NCBI GenBank assembly: GCA_902765035.1
Contig: CACWYF010000047.1
Span: 1-8,125, forward strand
Direction of reading: 5' to 3'
Length of the DNA stretch: 8,125 nt
Origin: an uncultured Eubacteriales bacterium
Lineage (GTDB): Bacteria > Bacillota > Clostridia > Peptostreptococcales > Anaerovoracaceae
The notes under the pieces were generated by a model. The model did no database searches. It worked only from the letters and a program-made list of their open reading frames with translations, and was not told where the DNA came from. This document shows, in pieces, positions 6,184-8,125 of this stretch; the first letter of the stretch is position 1, and each line of letters starts with the position of its first letter. The position numbers and the translations under genes were made by a program.

Positions 6184-7575
6184 ATGAAGAAGACATGGAA
6201 AGCGATCATGAGCTTTGCTCTTATCGCAACAATGGCATTCGGACTTGCTGCATGCGGCGGCGGAAGCAGCGACAGCGGTTCCGCTGACTCCGGTGAGCAG
6301 GGCAAAGTCCTGAACATCTGGTGCTGGAACGATGAATTCCAGACTCGTTTCAACGATTACTATCCAGAGGTCAAGGAAGTTGCAGAAGATGGTTCTACAA
6401 CAACTCTGAACGACGGTACAGTAGTTAACTGGATCATCGAGCCAAATGAAGGCAACAATTATCAGACAAAACTCGACGAGGCACTCCTCAATCAGGAGAG
6501 TGCTGATGCTGACAGCAAGGTAGACATGTTCCTCGTAGAGGCTGACTACGCTAGAAAGTACACCAACTCTGATTCAACAATGAACGTTGCTGATCTCCCT
6601 GGAGTACTCGATGCAACAGCTGATCAGTATGAGTACACAAAGGAAGTCGTTTCTGACGCTGACGGCAACGTAAAGGGCGTTTCCTGGCAGGCTTGCCCGG
6701 GACTGATCGCTTACAGACGTTCCATCGCTAAGGAAGTTCTCGGTTCTGATGACCCTGAAACTGTACAGGCAGCTCTCGCTGACTGGGACAAGTTCGCTGA
6801 GACAGCTCAGAAGATGAAAGATGCCGGATACTTCATGCTCTCCGGATATGATGACACATTCAGACCTTTCTACAACAACGATGCTGCTCCATTCGTAGAG
6901 GATGGAAAGACACTCAATGTTGACAAGAACATCATGGACTGGGTAGCTATGACTAAGGACTACACAGACAAGGGATTCAACAACAAGACTTCCCTCTGGA
7001 GTGATGACTGGGCTGCTGACCAGGGTAAAGATGCTAAGGTATTCTGCATCCCTGCATGCACATGGGAAATCGACTTCACACTGACAGGCAATGCTGACCC
7101 GGATGGAACAAAGGATCCTGCAAAGAGTGCATGGGGCGACTACGCAGTATGCCTTGGTCCTGTTAACTGGTGCTGGGGCGGTACATGGATTACCGCTGCT
7201 ACAGGTACAGACAATGCTGACCTCATCGCTGACATCATGATCAAGATGACAACTGATAAGGACATCCTGAACAAGATCGCTACAGAAAAGGGCGACTTCG
7301 TTAACAGCAAGAGCGTTATCGCTGACCTCGCTGCAAACTATGAAGGTAATGACTTCCTCGGCGGACAGAACCACTATGCTCTGCTCTCCGACGCTGCAGA
7401 AGGACTCAGCCTGAAGATCGCTTCACCTTATGACCAGGGTGTAATCGAGAAGATGCAGGCTGCTATGAAGGATTACTTCGATGGAAATGCTGATCTTGAC
7501 ACAGCTAAGGCTAACTTCGAGACATCCATCAAGGAAATCTATCCTGAAATCGAGACAGTTAACTGGCCGGAATAA
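6184..7575 (+). CDS. Sugar ABC transporter substrate-binding lipoprotein (CUT1 type)
   Basis: Extracellular solute-binding protein of family 1, anchored to the outer face of the membrane and delivering a sugar to the ABC permease encoded next. The reading frame is open further upstream, but the start at 6184 is preferred: AAGGAGG at 6171-6177 and a standard lipoprotein signal follow it. The protein is then 463 residues. The signal peptide has MKKTWK, a hydrophobic core and the lipobox LAAC with lipidated Cys24, followed by a Gly/Ser-rich linker (25-40). The mature domain begins KVLNIWCWNDEFQTRFNDYYP, typical of clostridial carbohydrate-binding proteins. The protein is acidic and rich in Trp, Tyr and Asp, as expected for sugar stacking. 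Codon choice (many GCT, ACA, GAC, AAG) looks more biased than in lacI, consistent with high expression. Cellobiose or short cellodextrins are the likely ligands from the adjoining phosphorylase and regulator; other beta-glucosides are possible. Confidence 0.9.
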   Translation: MKKTWKAIMSFALIATMAFGLAACGGGSSDSGSADSGEQGKVLNIWCWNDEFQTRFNDYYPEVKEVAEDGSTTTLNDGTVVNWIIEPNEGNNYQTKLDEALLNQESADADSKVDMFLVEADYARKYTNSDSTMNVADLPGVLDATADQYEYTKEVVSDADGNVKGVSWQACPGLIAYRRSIAKEVLGSDDPETVQAALADWDKFAETAQKMKDAGYFMLSGYDDTFRPFYNNDAAPFVEDGKTLNVDKNIMDWVAMTKDYTDKGFNNKTSLWSDDWAADQGKDAKVFCIPACTWEIDFTLTGNADPDGTKDPAKSAWGDYAVCLGPVNWCWGGTWITAATGTDNADLIADIMIKMTTDKDILNKIATEKGDFVNSKSVIADLAANYEGNDFLGGQNHYALLSDAAEGLSLKIASPYDQGVIEKMQAAMKDYFDGNADLDTAKANFETSIKEIYPEIETVNWPE

Positions 7576-7628
7576 TATCTGCCGGATAACGACATGATTA
7601 AGGCCGGATTAACTTCTGCCTGACAGAT

Positions 7629-7657
7629 AGGGGGGTGGCCTTACAGGTCACCCCCCT
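7629..7657 (+). terminator. GC-rich hairpin after the binding-protein gene, likely partial terminator
   Basis: AGGGGGGTGGCC (7629-7640) pairs with GGTCACCCCCCT (7646-7657) through 12 pairs including one G-T wobble, with loop TTACA. The following bases (CATTTATTAG) are only moderately T-rich, so termination is probably incomplete. Hairpins between a binding-protein gene and its permease genes commonly protect the upstream message and limit permease expression. The rest of the 154-nt gap (7576-7729) shows nothing I can name beyond the permease ribosome binding site. Confidence 0.7.
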
Positions 7658-7729
7658 CATTTATTAGAAAGACGATAAATGTTTTCTTCGCATTTTTCTT
7701 AAGAATGCATTCCCTGACAGGAGGGACGA

Positions 7730-8125
7730 ATGAGTAAGAAAAAAGTATCAGCGGAAAGGGAAGTCAGCTACGCTAAGTGGGGCTATATCTTCATTGCGCC
7801 TTTCTTCATCGCATTCCTGATATTCCAGTTTGTTCCGCTCGCACAGACAATATATTACAGTTTCTTTGAATACTACCGTTCCGGTCTGACTGTTATCGGA
7901 CCTAACCCGGTTGGCTTAGACAATTATAAAGCACTGCTTGAAAGTGACTTTCTTAAATACGCAGGCAACACAGTGATTCTGTGGCTCGCCGGATTCATTC
8001 CGCAGATCGTTGTATCACTGCTGCTTGCAGCCTGGTTCACTGATGTGAGACTCAGGATCAAAGGCAAACAGTTTTTCAAGGTAGTTATATACATGCCAAA
8101 CCTGATCATGGCTTCGGCGTTCGCG
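7730..8125 (+). CDS. Sugar ABC transporter permease, MalF/UgpA type, 3'-truncated
   Basis: The first 132 residues of an inner membrane permease of the CUT1 sugar ABC family; the reading frame stays open to the window end. The start at ATG 7730 is supported by AGGAGGG at 7719-7725. A short basic N-terminus is followed by a first membrane segment around 18-38 (GYIFIAPFFIAFLIFQFVP). An extracytoplasmic loop with PVGLDNYKALL (60-70) is typical of MalF/UgpA proteins. A second segment spans about 80-103, starting at the usual NTV and including FIPQIVVSLLLA. A third begins at FFKVVIYMPNLIMASAFA, matching the family's YLPxxI region. The EAA loop that contacts the ATPase lies beyond the window. It should pair with a second permease downstream and use the upstream lipoprotein as receptor, probably for cellobiose or cellodextrins. 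Confidence 0.9.
   Translation, partial: MSKKKVSAEREVSYAKWGYIFIAPFFIAFLIFQFVPLAQTIYYSFFEYYRSGLTVIGPNPVGLDNYKALLESDFLKYAGNTVILWLAGFIPQIVVSLLLAAWFTDVRLRIKGKQFFKVVIYMPNLIMASAFA

Noticed and set aside
6574..7374. Long open frame (266 codons) on the minus strand inside the binding-protein gene
   Set aside because: Antisense shadow of a clearly real gene; its Ser/Val/Cys-rich composition mirrors the biased codons opposite, with no recognisable domain.
7576..7620. Near-repeat of GCCGGATAAC and GCCGGATTAAC after the binding-protein stop
   Set aside because: Only two short imperfect copies without symmetry or a clear role; probably chance.

Overview
The window reads as chromosomal DNA from an anaerobic Gram-positive bacterium of the class Clostridia, probably a gut or rumen fermenter. 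The reasons are strong AGGAGG-type ribosome binding sites, a lipoprotein-type sugar-binding protein, a LacI-controlled cellobiose phosphorylase, a clostridial-style NifX-like protein, a DUF5662 protein, and moderate GC with frequent AGA/AGG arginine codons. No species can be named from the sequence, and there are no mobile elements, tRNAs, rRNAs or CRISPR arrays.

Left block (1-2405, all + strand): a cysteine synthase family enzyme cut by the window edge, then a three-part fusion (NifX-like domain, His/Cys-rich metal-binding linker, SlyD-like FKBP prolyl isomerase), then a DUF5662 protein with an HD-like histidine/aspartate pattern. Gaps are 61 and 15 nt, so the last two, and perhaps all three, are co-transcribed. 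A strong intrinsic terminator at 2365-2405 closes this block and separates it from the convergent gene on the right.

Right block (2430-8125): a cellobiose utilisation locus. A GH94 cellobiose phosphorylase (- strand) is divergent from a LacI-family regulator (+ strand), which is followed by a CUT1-type sugar ABC transporter: substrate-binding lipoprotein, then the first permease, cut by the window end. The 264-nt divergent intergenic region is unusually readable. It has one near-consensus sigma-A promoter in each direction and several copies of a CGAAAAC half-site. Two of these form identical 14-bp operators in inverted orientation, one just downstream of each predicted start site. A third operator-like site fills the spacer of the regulator promoter.

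Inferred logic: the regulator represses both its own operon (hence the transporter) and the phosphorylase. Imported cellobiose or its product would relieve repression, and cellobiose is then split by phosphate in the cytoplasm to glucose 1-phosphate and glucose. Hairpins after lacI and after the binding-protein gene probably adjust relative expression, letting the binding protein be made in excess of the membrane components. The most unusual items are the NifX/metal-linker/FKBP fusion and its neighbours, a cysteine synthase with altered active-site loops, and the regular operator layout. Nothing seen amounts to a wholly new system.
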